The position numbers were made by a program, and so were the translations under genes. This document shows positions 51,880 through 59,026 of a stretch of DNA of 64,000 nt, in pieces; positions within the stretch are counted from its first letter, which is position 1, and the number at the start of each line of letters is the position of its first letter. Under the pieces are notes generated by a model. The model ran no database searches. It had not been told where the DNA came from and worked only from the letters and a program-made list of their open reading frames with translations. The stretch spans positions 1 through 64,000 of the forward strand of contig CANRZW010000013.1 of the NCBI GenBank assembly GCA_947644545.1, written 5' to 3'. The DNA comes from an uncultured Lachnospiraceae bacterium. Its GTDB lineage: Bacteria > Bacillota > Clostridia > Lachnospirales > Lachnospiraceae.

Positions 51880-51978
51880 ACATGTATCCATGTACATAAT
51901 GCACAAATATTAAGCACATGGGGACATGTAATTTTAAATATTCTGTCAATTGATATGTATGTGCCCATGTGCTATGAT
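51880..51978. promoter_or_regulatory. CATG-palindrome control region with promoter
   Basis: ACATGTATCCATGTACAT (51880-51897), GCACATGGGGACATGT (51914-51929) and ATGTGCCCATGTGC (51959-51972) are related inverted repeats. The last fills the spacer of the promoter TTGATA (51950-51955), 17 bp, TATGAT (51973-51978) that reads into the small-gene/integrase operon. Likely operators of the adjacent RHH protein. Confidence 0.6.
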
Positions 51979-52132
51979 GGTATCATCAAAGAGAGGAACA
52001 CAACAGCCGGGAGAGCCGAAAACTCCCGATACCGAAAGCCATATACCTGTGAGTGAGCAACGGAGCAATACCAATAGTCAGGAAGATTCTTTCGGGGCTG
52101 AAAATCCTTAAAAATTGAAAGGAGTAGTCACA

Positions 52133-52408
52133 ATGACAGAGAGAATGATTGAGAACCATATCAAAAAGTTATCCGCGCTGGAAGAACAGATCGCGCAGCT
52201 CAAAGAGCAGGCGGACGCTATTAAGGACGAACTGAAATCTGACCTTGAAGAAAAGGGGCTTGACGAACTGCAGACAAAGAATTTCCTTATCAGGTGGAAA
52301 GAGATTGTGAGCAACCGCCTTGACGGTAAAGCATTAAAGGCAGCATTGCCGGAGATTTATAACCAGTACTGCAGAACGACAAGCATTCGGAGATTCACAG
52401 TAGCGTAA
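52133..52408 (+). CDS. hypothetical coiled-coil protein, 91 aa
   Basis: Starts at 52133 after GAAAGGAGTAG. N-terminal half is a heptad-like coiled coil (HIKKLSALEEQIAQLKEQAD); the C-terminal part (FLIRWKEIVSNRLDGKALKA) resembles a small conserved prophage protein. First gene after the CATG control region. Confidence 0.6.
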   Translation: MTERMIENHIKKLSALEEQIAQLKEQADAIKDELKSDLEEKGLDELQTKNFLIRWKEIVSNRLDGKALKAALPEIYNQYCRTTSIRRFTVA

Positions 52409-52531
52409 ATGAAAAGCCCTTATCAAAGCCGGTAACTCTGATAGGGGCAGATAACCCGGAAACTTGTAAATCGGGTATGGGGAATTATAACATACCACAT
52501 GCTCGGAGTAAAGAATTGAAAGGAGTTTTTT

Positions 52532-52675
52532 ATGGTAGAACGGCACATGAGTAGGAAGAAACGCTTAAAAGCAATATGGAAAATTATCAGAAACATTGAA
52601 GATTCATGGATTCTCTGGCAGATACACAGGACTTGCGTTCACATGACAGAGCCAGAGAAAGGCGGTGCGGAATGA
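52532..52675 (+). CDS. tiny protein A, 47 aa
   Basis: RBS GAAAGGAGTTTTTT. Contains KAIWKIIRNIEDSWILWQIH then ending in MTEPEKGGAE. Its C-terminal half resembles the protein at 52797, so A-B-A'-B' order suggests a tandem duplication. Stop overlaps the next start (ATGA). Confidence 0.55.
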   Translation: MVERHMSRKKRLKAIWKIIRNIEDSWILWQIHRTCVHMTEPEKGGAE

Positions 52676-52797
52676 GAGAAATGTACATAGAAAGAACCAT
52701 TGAGATAATCAATCAGCTTGACAACGAACGGCTGAAAAAGGTTTATACAGTAGCAAAGACGCTTTTAAGGTTTCTGAAAGAGAAAGGCGGTGCGTAA
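52672..52797 (+). CDS. tiny protein B, 41 aa
   Basis: ERTIEIINQLDNERLKKVYT followed by a basic helix. Belongs to a group of very short helical proteins common in Clostridial elements, in which a -I--L--I---RLL--IY- pattern recurs. RBS AGAAAGGCGGTGCGGA. Overlaps both neighbours by one to four bases. Confidence 0.55.
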   Translation: MREMYIERTIEIINQLDNERLKKVYTVAKTLLRFLKEKGGA

Positions 52798-52928
52798 TGA
52801 AAGAATATTATGAACTTGATCATGATGAATGCATCAAAGCAATAAACGACATTTTATCCAAAATAAGCGACTTATGGATTGTTCGGCATATTTATCGTTT
52901 CGCAGTCAATATGACAGAAGAAGAGTAG
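52797..52928 (+). CDS. tiny protein A', 43 aa
   Basis: Encodes KAINDILSKISDLWIVRHIY then RFAVNMTEEE, matching protein A in spacing and in the W-I--H-Y...MTE pattern. RBS AGAAAGGCGGTGCGTA. Its ATG overlaps the preceding TAA. Confidence 0.5.
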   Translation: MKEYYELDHDECIKAINDILSKISDLWIVRHIYRFAVNMTEEE

Positions 52929-52938
52929 GAGGTGCAGT

Positions 52939-53055
52939 ATGGATTATAAAGCTATCATTATTGAGCTTTTAGAGAAAATCGAAAATCAAAGATTTCTCAA
53001 AGCTATTTACATTTCCGTGAGTGACTATGTGAAAGAGAGTGAGGGTACAGAATGA
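52939..53055 (+). CDS. tiny protein B', 38 aa
   Basis: Encodes IIIELLEKIENQRFLKAIYI and a short charged tail, matching protein B. RBS TAGGAGGTGCAGT. Confidence 0.55.
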   Translation: MDYKAIIIELLEKIENQRFLKAIYISVSDYVKESEGTE

Positions 53056-53219
53056 ATGGAGTCAACGAAATAATTTTGAGAAACAAACCGGGCCGGGAAC
53101 CGATGAGTTTTGAGCGGCTGAAATTTATCCTGTATTTTGTTGCCGGAATCATTGCTGAGGTGCTTGGGTTTGGTCTGGCATTTGTGATTGTTCTGGCGAT
53201 GGCCGGAGTGTTCCGTTAA
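53052..53219 (+). CDS. small single-pass membrane protein, 55 aa
   Basis: Polar N-terminus, then one hydrophobic helix (FILYFVAGIIAEVLGFGLAF and on to about residue 52). ATG overlaps the previous stop. Function unknown. Confidence 0.5.
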   Translation: MNGVNEIILRNKPGREPMSFERLKFILYFVAGIIAEVLGFGLAFVIVLAMAGVFR

Positions 53220-53282
53220 GGAAGGCATGGGCGGCTTTATGCCTGCTGCCCTATTCCACATTATAGAAAGGCGGTGCTTATT

Positions 53283-54503
53283 ATGGCAGAAAAGAGGAAA
53301 GACAACCGGGGCAGGAATCTCAAAACTGGCGAATACTATGATTCAAATAATAAGCGGTATATGTTCCGAAAAATGATTGATGGCGAGCGCATCACAATTA
53401 CTGCTCCTGATCTGGTGGAATTGCGGAAACAGGAAAATGATTTGCTGTGCAGGATTGACAGGGGCAATAAGCTGAATACCAGAAATGCCAGAATGACATT
53501 GAACGCCTACTTTGATTTTTGGATGGAAACATTTGCAAAGAGCGGCAGGAAAGCCACAACTTGTACGAATTACAAATCATATTACAATACATATATCAAG
53601 AATACAATTGGGAAAAAGCAGATTGCAAAGATTACAAAGGCAGATTGCCAGAGAATCATTAATGAAATGGTTCAGGACGGCAAGAAACATTCTACGATGT
53701 CCAACCTGAAAAGTTGCTTGAATATCGTCTTTGAATGTGCTTTAGATGATGATATTATTATTAAGAATCCGGCAAAGAATTTACAAGTACCGCAAACAGA
53801 GAGCAAGAAACGGACGACCATAGAACAGCAGCAGATTAATTTGTTTATGGGTTATGTAAAGAATAGCGAACGGTATTCATATAGTTACCCAGCGTTTGTT
53901 GTCCTGTTTAATTTGGGTATGAGAATCGGAGAAATGGCGGCTTTGACGTGGGATGATGTGAATTTCAAAGAGAATACCATAACCATCAGTAAAACGGTAA
54001 ATCGTTACAGAAAAGCAGATTACGGATTTACTATGGCGGTAGCCTCTCCCAAAAGTAAAACATCTATTCGCACTGTTACAATAAACAGTGTGGTGAGAAA
54101 AACACTTTTAAAGCTGAAAATGCAAAGTGCACCTTCGGTGGCAAAATTGCCTTATGTGGATGATTCTGGGAATGTTAGAGGGTATATATCTGGTTTTCTG
54201 TTCGTGAATACATCCGGGAATGTATGGAATGAGCCGGGATTCCGGGAACTGATAAAAAGGATTGTGGAGCGGCACAACAAGGATGCAGAAGAAAACCATA
54301 CAGAAAAGATTGAGAATTTTTGTCCGCACGTGGTTCGGCATACTTATACAAGTCTTGCCTATTCTGCCGGGGCTGATGTAAAGATTGTGAGCCAGAACCT
54401 CGGACACGCTTCTACATCCGTGACACTGGACACATATACGCATTTGACAGAGGATAAAAAGCGAGAGCAGGAAGCAGTGGCGCAGACGGTTAGAATATCA
54501 TAA
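53283..54503 (+). CDS. int: tyrosine recombinase / integrase, Tn916-like
   Basis: Encodes 406 residues: an N-terminal arm-binding part, a SAM-like core-binding domain (about 70-160), then the catalytic domain with R in GMRIGEMAALTWDD, K in SPKSKTSIRTV, HxxR in CPHVVRHTYTS, H in LGHASTSVT and nucleophile Y in LDTYTHL. All six expected residues are present, so it should be active. Start at 53283 after GAAAGGCGGTGC. Its end is about 130 bp from attR. Confidence 0.93.
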   Translation: MAEKRKDNRGRNLKTGEYYDSNNKRYMFRKMIDGERITITAPDLVELRKQENDLLCRIDRGNKLNTRNARMTLNAYFDFWMETFAKSGRKATTCTNYKSYYNTYIKNTIGKKQIAKITKADCQRIINEMVQDGKKHSTMSNLKSCLNIVFECALDDDIIIKNPAKNLQVPQTESKKRTTIEQQQINLFMGYVKNSERYSYSYPAFVVLFNLGMRIGEMAALTWDDVNFKENTITISKTVNRYRKADYGFTMAVASPKSKTSIRTVTINSVVRKTLLKLKMQSAPSVAKLPYVDDSGNVRGYISGFLFVNTSGNVWNEPGFRELIKRIVERHNKDAEENHTEKIENFCPHVVRHTYTSLAYSAGADVKIVSQNLGHASTSVTLDTYTHLTEDKKREQEAVAQTVRIS

Positions 54504-54508
54504 TTGCT

Positions 54509-54540
54509 GTGACAATTCTGTGACAAATTCGAGAAGAAAG
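54509..54540 (+). repeat. right arm-type integrase repeats
   Basis: GTGACAAT and GTGACAAATTC start 11 bp apart (54509, 54520), just after the int stop codon, matching the pair at 45833-45862 in the same orientation. Confidence 0.6.
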
Positions 54541-54626
54541 ACGGAAAAAGATAGATCATGATAAAAGCACCCTAAATGGCAGCAGTATTGAAATAAACAG
54601 TGATAACACAAGAAGGAGAAGCGCGA

Positions 54627-54655
54627 ACAACAGTTCGTAAAGAAAAAATACTTGA
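54627..54655 (+). repeat. attR candidate
   Basis: GTAAAGAAAAAATACTTGA (54637-54655), identical to the left copy. The last four bases are the start of the ylxM-ffh -35 box. Confidence 0.75.
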
Positions 54656-54680
54656 CACCATTCTTTTCTTATAGTAGAAT
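54652..54680 (+). promoter_or_regulatory. promoter of the ylxM-ffh operon
   Basis: TTGACA, 17 bp, TAGAAT. The first four bases of the -35 belong to the attR core, so everything upstream of the -35 is element DNA, while the promoter itself is intact. Confidence 0.85.
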
Positions 54681-54725
54681 GCATAAGTCGGGTGCGATAC
54701 AGCGTGTCCGGCAGAGGTTAGCGAC

Positions 54726-55088
54726 ATGGAAAAGATCGTGGAACAGGGATTGCTGTATGATTTCTATGGCGAGCTGCTGACGAAGCATCAGCGGCAGATC
54801 TATGAAGGAGTCGTATACGACAATCTGTCACTGAGTGAGATTGCGCAGGAAGAGGGCGTCAGCAGACAGGCAGTGCATGATATCGTGAAGCGTTGCGATA
54901 AGATCCTGCAGGGGTATGAAGAGAAGCTGAAGCTGATCGCCAGGTTTAAGAGCATCAAGGAGAAGATCGCCTGTATCAGCCGCCTGTCGGAGCAGCTAGA
55001 GGAAGATGAGGATGTGAACGAAGAACAGTATCGTCTGTACAGCGCTAAGATAAAGCAGTTGTCTTCCGAGATTCTGCAGGAACTATAG
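54726..55088 (+). CDS. ylxM: YlxM-like SRP-associated helix-turn-helix protein
   Basis: Encodes 120 residues with a sigma-70 region-4-like HTH (YDNLSLSEIAQEEGVSRQAV). It modulates the SRP in Firmicutes and lies 44 bp before ffh, the standard order. Confidence 0.9.
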   Translation: MEKIVEQGLLYDFYGELLTKHQRQIYEGVVYDNLSLSEIAQEEGVSRQAVHDIVKRCDKILQGYEEKLKLIARFKSIKEKIACISRLSEQLEEDEDVNEEQYRLYSAKIKQLSSEILQEL

Positions 55089-55132
55089 TGAATGATATAA
55101 CACTTAGTATGATTTGAAAGGCATGGAATTCT

Positions 55133-56500
55133 ATGGCATTTGAAAGTTTGACCGATAAACTGCAGAATGTGTTCAAGAACCTGAGAAGTAAGGGACGCCT
55201 CACGGAAGCGGATGTCAAGACGGCGCTGAAGGAAGTGAAGATGGCGCTGTTGGAGGCGGACGTTAACTTTAAGGTGGTGAAGCAGTTCGTCAAGTCGGTG
55301 GAGGAGCGTGCCATCGGCGCGGATGTCCTGAACGGATTGAATCCGGGGCAGATGGTCATCAAGATCGTTAATGAAGAGATGATCTCGTTGATGGGGTCCG
55401 AGACTACGGAGATTACATTACAGCCGGGTAAATCAATCACGGTCATCATGATGTGTGGTCTGCAGGGAGCCGGTAAGACAACCACCACAGCAAAGATAGC
55501 CGGAAAACTCAAGCTCAAAGGTAAGAAGCCGCTGCTTGTGGCCTGTGACGTCTACAGACCGGCGGCGATCAAACAGCTGCAGATCAACGGTGAGAAACAG
55601 CAGGTTGAAGTTTTTGCCATGGGAGAGAACCACAAGCCGGTGAATATCGCGAAGGCGGCGGTGGAACATGCCCAGAAGAACGGCCATAATGTGGTGATCC
55701 TGGATACGGCGGGACGTCTTCATATCGACGAGGAGATGATGGCGGAGCTGCAGGAGATCAAGAGCAATGTGGACGTGCATCAGAGTCTGCTGGTGGTGGA
55801 TGCCATGACCGGACAGGATGCGGTCAATGTGGCGAAGGATTTCGATGAGAAGATCGGGATCGACGGCGTGATCCTTTCCAAGATGGACGGTGATTCGAGA
55901 GGCGGTGCTGCACTCTCCATTAAGGCCGTGACAGGCAGGCCGATTCTGTATATCGGTATGGGAGAGAAGCTTTCGGACTTAGAGCAGTTCTATCCGGATC
56001 GTATGGCCAGCCGGATCCTGGGCATGGGTGATGTGCTGACATTGATCGAGAAGGTGCAGCAGAATCTGGATATCGACGAAGAGAAAGAGAAACAGATGGC
56101 GGCCCGCATGAAGAAGGGCAAATTCGACTTTGAAGATTATCTGGAAAGCATGAAACAGATGCGCAATATGGGTGGTCTGTCCGGTATCTTAAACATGATG
56201 CCGGGAATGGGAAGTAAGATGGGGGATATCGAATCCCTGGTGGATGAGAAGCAGTTAGCCCGCATGGAGGCGATCGTGCTGAGCATGACGCCGGCGGAGC
56301 GGCAAAATCCCAAACTGTTAAATCCCAGCAGAAAGCATCGGATTGCGAGAGGCGCCGGCGTGGATATTGCGATTGTCAATAAATTTATCAAGCAGTTTGA
56401 ACAGTCCCAGAAGATGATGAAGCAGCTTCCCGGTATGATGGGCGGCAAGCGGGGCCGGGGCATGTTCGGCGGTTTAGGCGGTATGAAATTCCCATTTTAA
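55133..56500 (+). CDS. ffh: signal recognition particle protein Ffh
   Basis: Encodes 455 residues: N domain, GTPase domain (GLQGAGKTTTTAKIA, DTAGRLHIDEEMM, SKMDGDSRGG), and a Met-rich M domain at about 325-435 that binds SRP RNA and signal peptides. The C-terminus is Gly-rich. Confidence 0.96.
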   Translation: MAFESLTDKLQNVFKNLRSKGRLTEADVKTALKEVKMALLEADVNFKVVKQFVKSVEERAIGADVLNGLNPGQMVIKIVNEEMISLMGSETTEITLQPGKSITVIMMCGLQGAGKTTTTAKIAGKLKLKGKKPLLVACDVYRPAAIKQLQINGEKQQVEVFAMGENHKPVNIAKAAVEHAQKNGHNVVILDTAGRLHIDEEMMAELQEIKSNVDVHQSLLVVDAMTGQDAVNVAKDFDEKIGIDGVILSKMDGDSRGGAALSIKAVTGRPILYIGMGEKLSDLEQFYPDRMASRILGMGDVLTLIEKVQQNLDIDEEKEKQMAARMKKGKFDFEDYLESMKQMRNMGGLSGILNMMPGMGSKMGDIESLVDEKQLARMEAIVLSMTPAERQNPKLLNPSRKHRIARGAGVDIAIVNKFIKQFEQSQKMMKQLPGMMGGKRGRGMFGGLGGMKFPF

Positions 56501-56576
56501 GAATTGCCGGGGAGGGTTTCCGGGAGGTTCTTAAGGGTTTCAAATAATTAATATTTTTTAGATGGAGGCAAAGAAA

Positions 56577-56822
56577 ATGGCAGTTAAGATCAGATTAAGA
56601 AGAATGGGACAGAAGAAACATCCTTTCTACAGAATTGTAGTAGCAGATTCCAGATCTCCGAGAGACGGAAGATGTATCGCTGAGATCGGCACATACGATC
56701 CCAATACGGATCCCAGCACCTACAAGGTAGACGAAGAGGCGGCCAAGAAATGGTTATCAGACGGCGCTCAGCCGACAGAAGTTGTCAGCAGGATTTTCAA
56801 GAGCGTAGGCATTACCAAATAG
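56577..56822 (+). CDS. rpsP: 30S ribosomal protein S16
   Basis: Encodes 81 residues starting [20 protein letters not shown]. The start at 56577 follows ATGGAGGC; an ATG at 56562 overlaps that RBS. Confidence 0.96.
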   Translation: MAVKIRLRRMGQKKHPFYRIVVADSRSPRDGRCIAEIGTYDPNTDPSTYKVDEEAAKKWLSDGAQPTEVVSRIFKSVGITK

Positions 56823-56858
56823 TAGTCCGTTGTACAAAACAGCTTTTGGAGGTGGACA

Positions 56859-57086
56859 ATGAAGGAATTGGTTGAAGTGATCGCCAAAGCTCTTGTAGAA
56901 AACCCGGACGAGGTTGTTGTTACGGAGAAGGAAGAGGGTAAGAACATTACCGTTGAGCTTCATGTTGCAGCGTCGGATATGGGTAAGGTGATCGGTAAAC
57001 AGGGCCGCATCGCGAAGGCGATCCGTTCCGTTGTGAAAGCCGCATCGTCGAAAGACAATAAGAGAGTGGACGTAGAAATTATCTAA
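56859..57086 (+). CDS. khpA: KH-domain RNA-binding protein KhpA
   Basis: Encodes 75 residues, a single KH domain with GKVIGKQGRIAKAIRSVVKA. It pairs with KhpB in RNA binding and cell-size control. RBS GGAGGTGGACA. Confidence 0.92.
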   Translation: MKELVEVIAKALVENPDEVVVTEKEEGKNITVELHVAASDMGKVIGKQGRIAKAIRSVVKAASSKDNKRVDVEII

Positions 57087-57156
57087 CAAATAGCCTCACG
57101 GAGCAATCTGTGAGGTTTGTTATGTCGTAATCCGAAGATTTACAGAAAGGACAGTT

Positions 57157-57669
57157 ATGATATCTGAATTACAGATCGGCGTTATCACACAGACGCATGG
57201 CATCAGAGGAGAGGTCAAAGTATTTCCGACAACAGATGATGCAGCACGTTTTAAGAAGTTAAAAGAAGTGATCATGGATACCGGCAGAGAACGCCTGGAT
57301 ATGGAGATCGAAGGCATTAAATTCTTCAAACAGTATGTGATTGTCAAATTTAAAGGATACGATTCCATCAATGATGTAGAAAAATATAAGAACGCGAAGC
57401 TCTATGTGACAAGGGATAAGGCGGTGCGTCTTAAAAAGGACGAATATTTTGTCGCCGATCTGATCGGAATGCAGGTGGTGACCGAGGAAGGAGAGGCCTT
57501 TGGCACATTGAAAGATGTGATGGCAACGGGCGCCAACGATGTGTATGTGGTGGAACGCAGCGGCGAAGACGGGGCAGAAGTGCTGATGCCGGCGATCAAG
57601 GAATGCGTGAAGAACATTGATATGGAGACCGGCGTGATTACGGTGCATATCATGGACGGGTTGTTGTGA
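57157..57669 (+). CDS. rimM: ribosome maturation factor RimM
   Basis: Encodes 170 residues: ITQTHGIRGEVKVFPTTDD at the N-terminus and the PRC-barrel half (DEYFVADLIGMQVV, then NDVYVVE). Acts in 30S 3' domain assembly and binds S19. Confidence 0.94.
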   Translation: MISELQIGVITQTHGIRGEVKVFPTTDDAARFKKLKEVIMDTGRERLDMEIEGIKFFKQYVIVKFKGYDSINDVEKYKNAKLYVTRDKAVRLKKDEYFVADLIGMQVVTEEGEAFGTLKDVMATGANDVYVVERSGEDGAEVLMPAIKECVKNIDMETGVITVHIMDGLL

Positions 57670-57711
57670 TCCTGCCCGAAGGATAAAAGAGAAAGGAAAG
57701 GGGATCTCACT

Positions 57712-58425
57712 ATGATGAATTTCCATATCCTTACGCTGTTTCCGGAGATGGTGATGCAGGGACTGCACACAAGTATACTCGGAAGAGCGGTGGAGCGGGA
57801 ACATATTTCCATCGAGGCGGTAAATATCAGAGACTACACACTGGATAAGCACGGTAAGGTGGATGATTATACTTACGGCGGCGGCGCGGGGATGCTGATG
57901 CAGGCACAGCCGGTCTTCGACGCCTGGCAGGCGGTAGCGGACGGGATCGCCGCACGGGGGGCTTCTCCCGGGCGGGTCATATATGTGACGCCCCAGGGAA
58001 AGACTTTTCATCAGAAAATGGCCCAGGAGCTGGCAGCGGAAGAGGACCTGATCTTTCTGTGCGGTCATTATGAGGGCATCGACGAGCGGGTGCTGGAAGA
58101 GATCGTGACGGATGAGGTCTCCATAGGGGATTATGTGCTCACCGGCGGGGAGCTTCCGGCCATGGTGATGATCGATGCCATAGCCAGGTTGGTGCCCGGC
58201 GTGCTGCATAACACGGATTCTGCGGTGACGGAATCCTTTTATGACGGACTGTTAGAGTATCCACAGTATTCCAGGCCGGAGGTCTGGCATGACAGACGGG
58301 TGCCGCCCATACTGCTTTCCGGGGATCATGCCAAAGTGGATGCCTGGCGGCTGGAACAGTCCATCCTGAGGACGAAAGAGCGCAGGCCGGATCTGTATGA
58401 GGTGTATTGCAACAAAAATCTATAA
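57712..58425 (+). CDS. trmD: tRNA (guanine-N1)-methyltransferase
   Basis: Encodes 237 residues, trefoil-knot methyltransferase with FHILTLFPEM, DDYTYGGGAGM, LCGHYEGIDERV and the YVLTGGELPAMVMIDA knot. Methylates G37 of tRNAs. Two adjacent ATG codons (57712, 57715) are possible starts. Confidence 0.95.
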   Translation: MMNFHILTLFPEMVMQGLHTSILGRAVEREHISIEAVNIRDYTLDKHGKVDDYTYGGGAGMLMQAQPVFDAWQAVADGIAARGASPGRVIYVTPQGKTFHQKMAQELAAEEDLIFLCGHYEGIDERVLEEIVTDEVSIGDYVLTGGELPAMVMIDAIARLVPGVLHNTDSAVTESFYDGLLEYPQYSRPEVWHDRRVPPILLSGDHAKVDAWRLEQSILRTKERRPDLYEVYCNKNL

Positions 58426-58431
58426 ATTCGC

Positions 58432-58532
58432 TTGCAATCCTTTCCGTTATATGCTAAATTATTAATGTTGCGAAAAAGATGGTCCTCTGTTACAGATTGT
58501 ATTAAGAACATCCATAGAAATAGGAGGCAGAT
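58432..58532 (+). promoter_or_regulatory. rplS promoter and possible L19 leader
   Basis: Promoter TTGCAA, 17 bp, TAAATT (58432-58460). The leader of about 65 nt contains ATGTT...AACAT and GATG...CATC pairings around a CTGTTACAG loop. Firmicutes often have an L19-binding autoregulatory leader here; the assignment is by position and fold only. Confidence 0.45.
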
Positions 58533-58880
58533 ATGAACCAGATTATCAGAGAAATCGAAGCAGAACAGTTAAAAGACAAGGTTGACGAGTTCAATGTAGG
58601 CGATACCGTTAAGGTATACGGTAAGATCAAGGAAGGTAACCGCGAGAGAGTTCAGGTTTTCGAGGGTACCGTATTGAAGAAGCAGGGCGGAAGCAGCAGA
58701 GCTACCTTCACGGTTAGAAAGGTATCTAACGGCGTTGGCGTTGAGAAGACATGGCCCATGCATTCCCCGAACGTAGAGAAAGTCGAGGTAGTCAGAAGAG
58801 GTAAGGTAAGACGTGCGAAGCTGAACTACTTAAGAGACCGTGTCGGCAAGAAGGCTAAGGTCAAAGAGCTGGTAAAATAA
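58533..58880 (+). CDS. rplS: 50S ribosomal protein L19
   Basis: Encodes 115 residues with [20 protein letters not shown] and [20 protein letters not shown]. Standard length. RBS ATAGGAGGCAG. Confidence 0.96.
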   Translation: MNQIIREIEAEQLKDKVDEFNVGDTVKVYGKIKEGNRERVQVFEGTVLKKQGGSSRATFTVRKVSNGVGVEKTWPMHSPNVEKVEVVRRGKVRRAKLNYLRDRVGKKAKVKELVK

Positions 58881-58929
58881 AGGCTCCAGGCTGTTTTTAC
58901 GTAGCGATAAACAGATATGAGACGATGGA

Positions 58930-58967
58930 ACTGGTACTGCAAAGAGATTTGTAGTATCAGTTTTTTT
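58930..58967 (+). terminator. rho-independent terminator after rplS
   Basis: ACTGGTACTGCAAA pairs with TTTGTAGTATCAGT over a four-base loop, followed by TTTTTTT. Confidence 0.82.
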
Positions 58968-58977
58968 GTGCTAAAAT
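58949..58977 (+). promoter_or_regulatory. possible promoter of the AraC-type two-component genes
   Basis: TTGTAG, 17 bp, TAAAAT with TG before the -10. The -35 lies inside the right arm of the rplS terminator. Confidence 0.5.
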
Positions 58978-59026
58978 GAGACTGGGTCGCGGCGGGCTGC
59001 CGCGAGGAGAAAGGAACGGAATTGTT

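Larger units (their letters stand above)
45745..54655. mobile_element. 8.9-kb integrative element (cryptic prophage-like or satellite)
   Basis: Bounded by 29-bp imperfect direct repeats and paired arm-type repeats. It has a repressor/Cro switch at the left, replication-like genes in the middle and a tyrosine integrase beside the right end. No terminase, portal, capsid, tail, lysis, relaxase or conjugation genes are present, so it is either a remnant, a phage-satellite-like element, or depends on a helper. The DNA is more AT-rich than the flanking core genes. Confidence 0.8.

Noticed and set aside
57259..58209. 316-codon minus-strand frame across rimM and trmD
   Set aside because: Overlaps two certain genes; no initiation signal.
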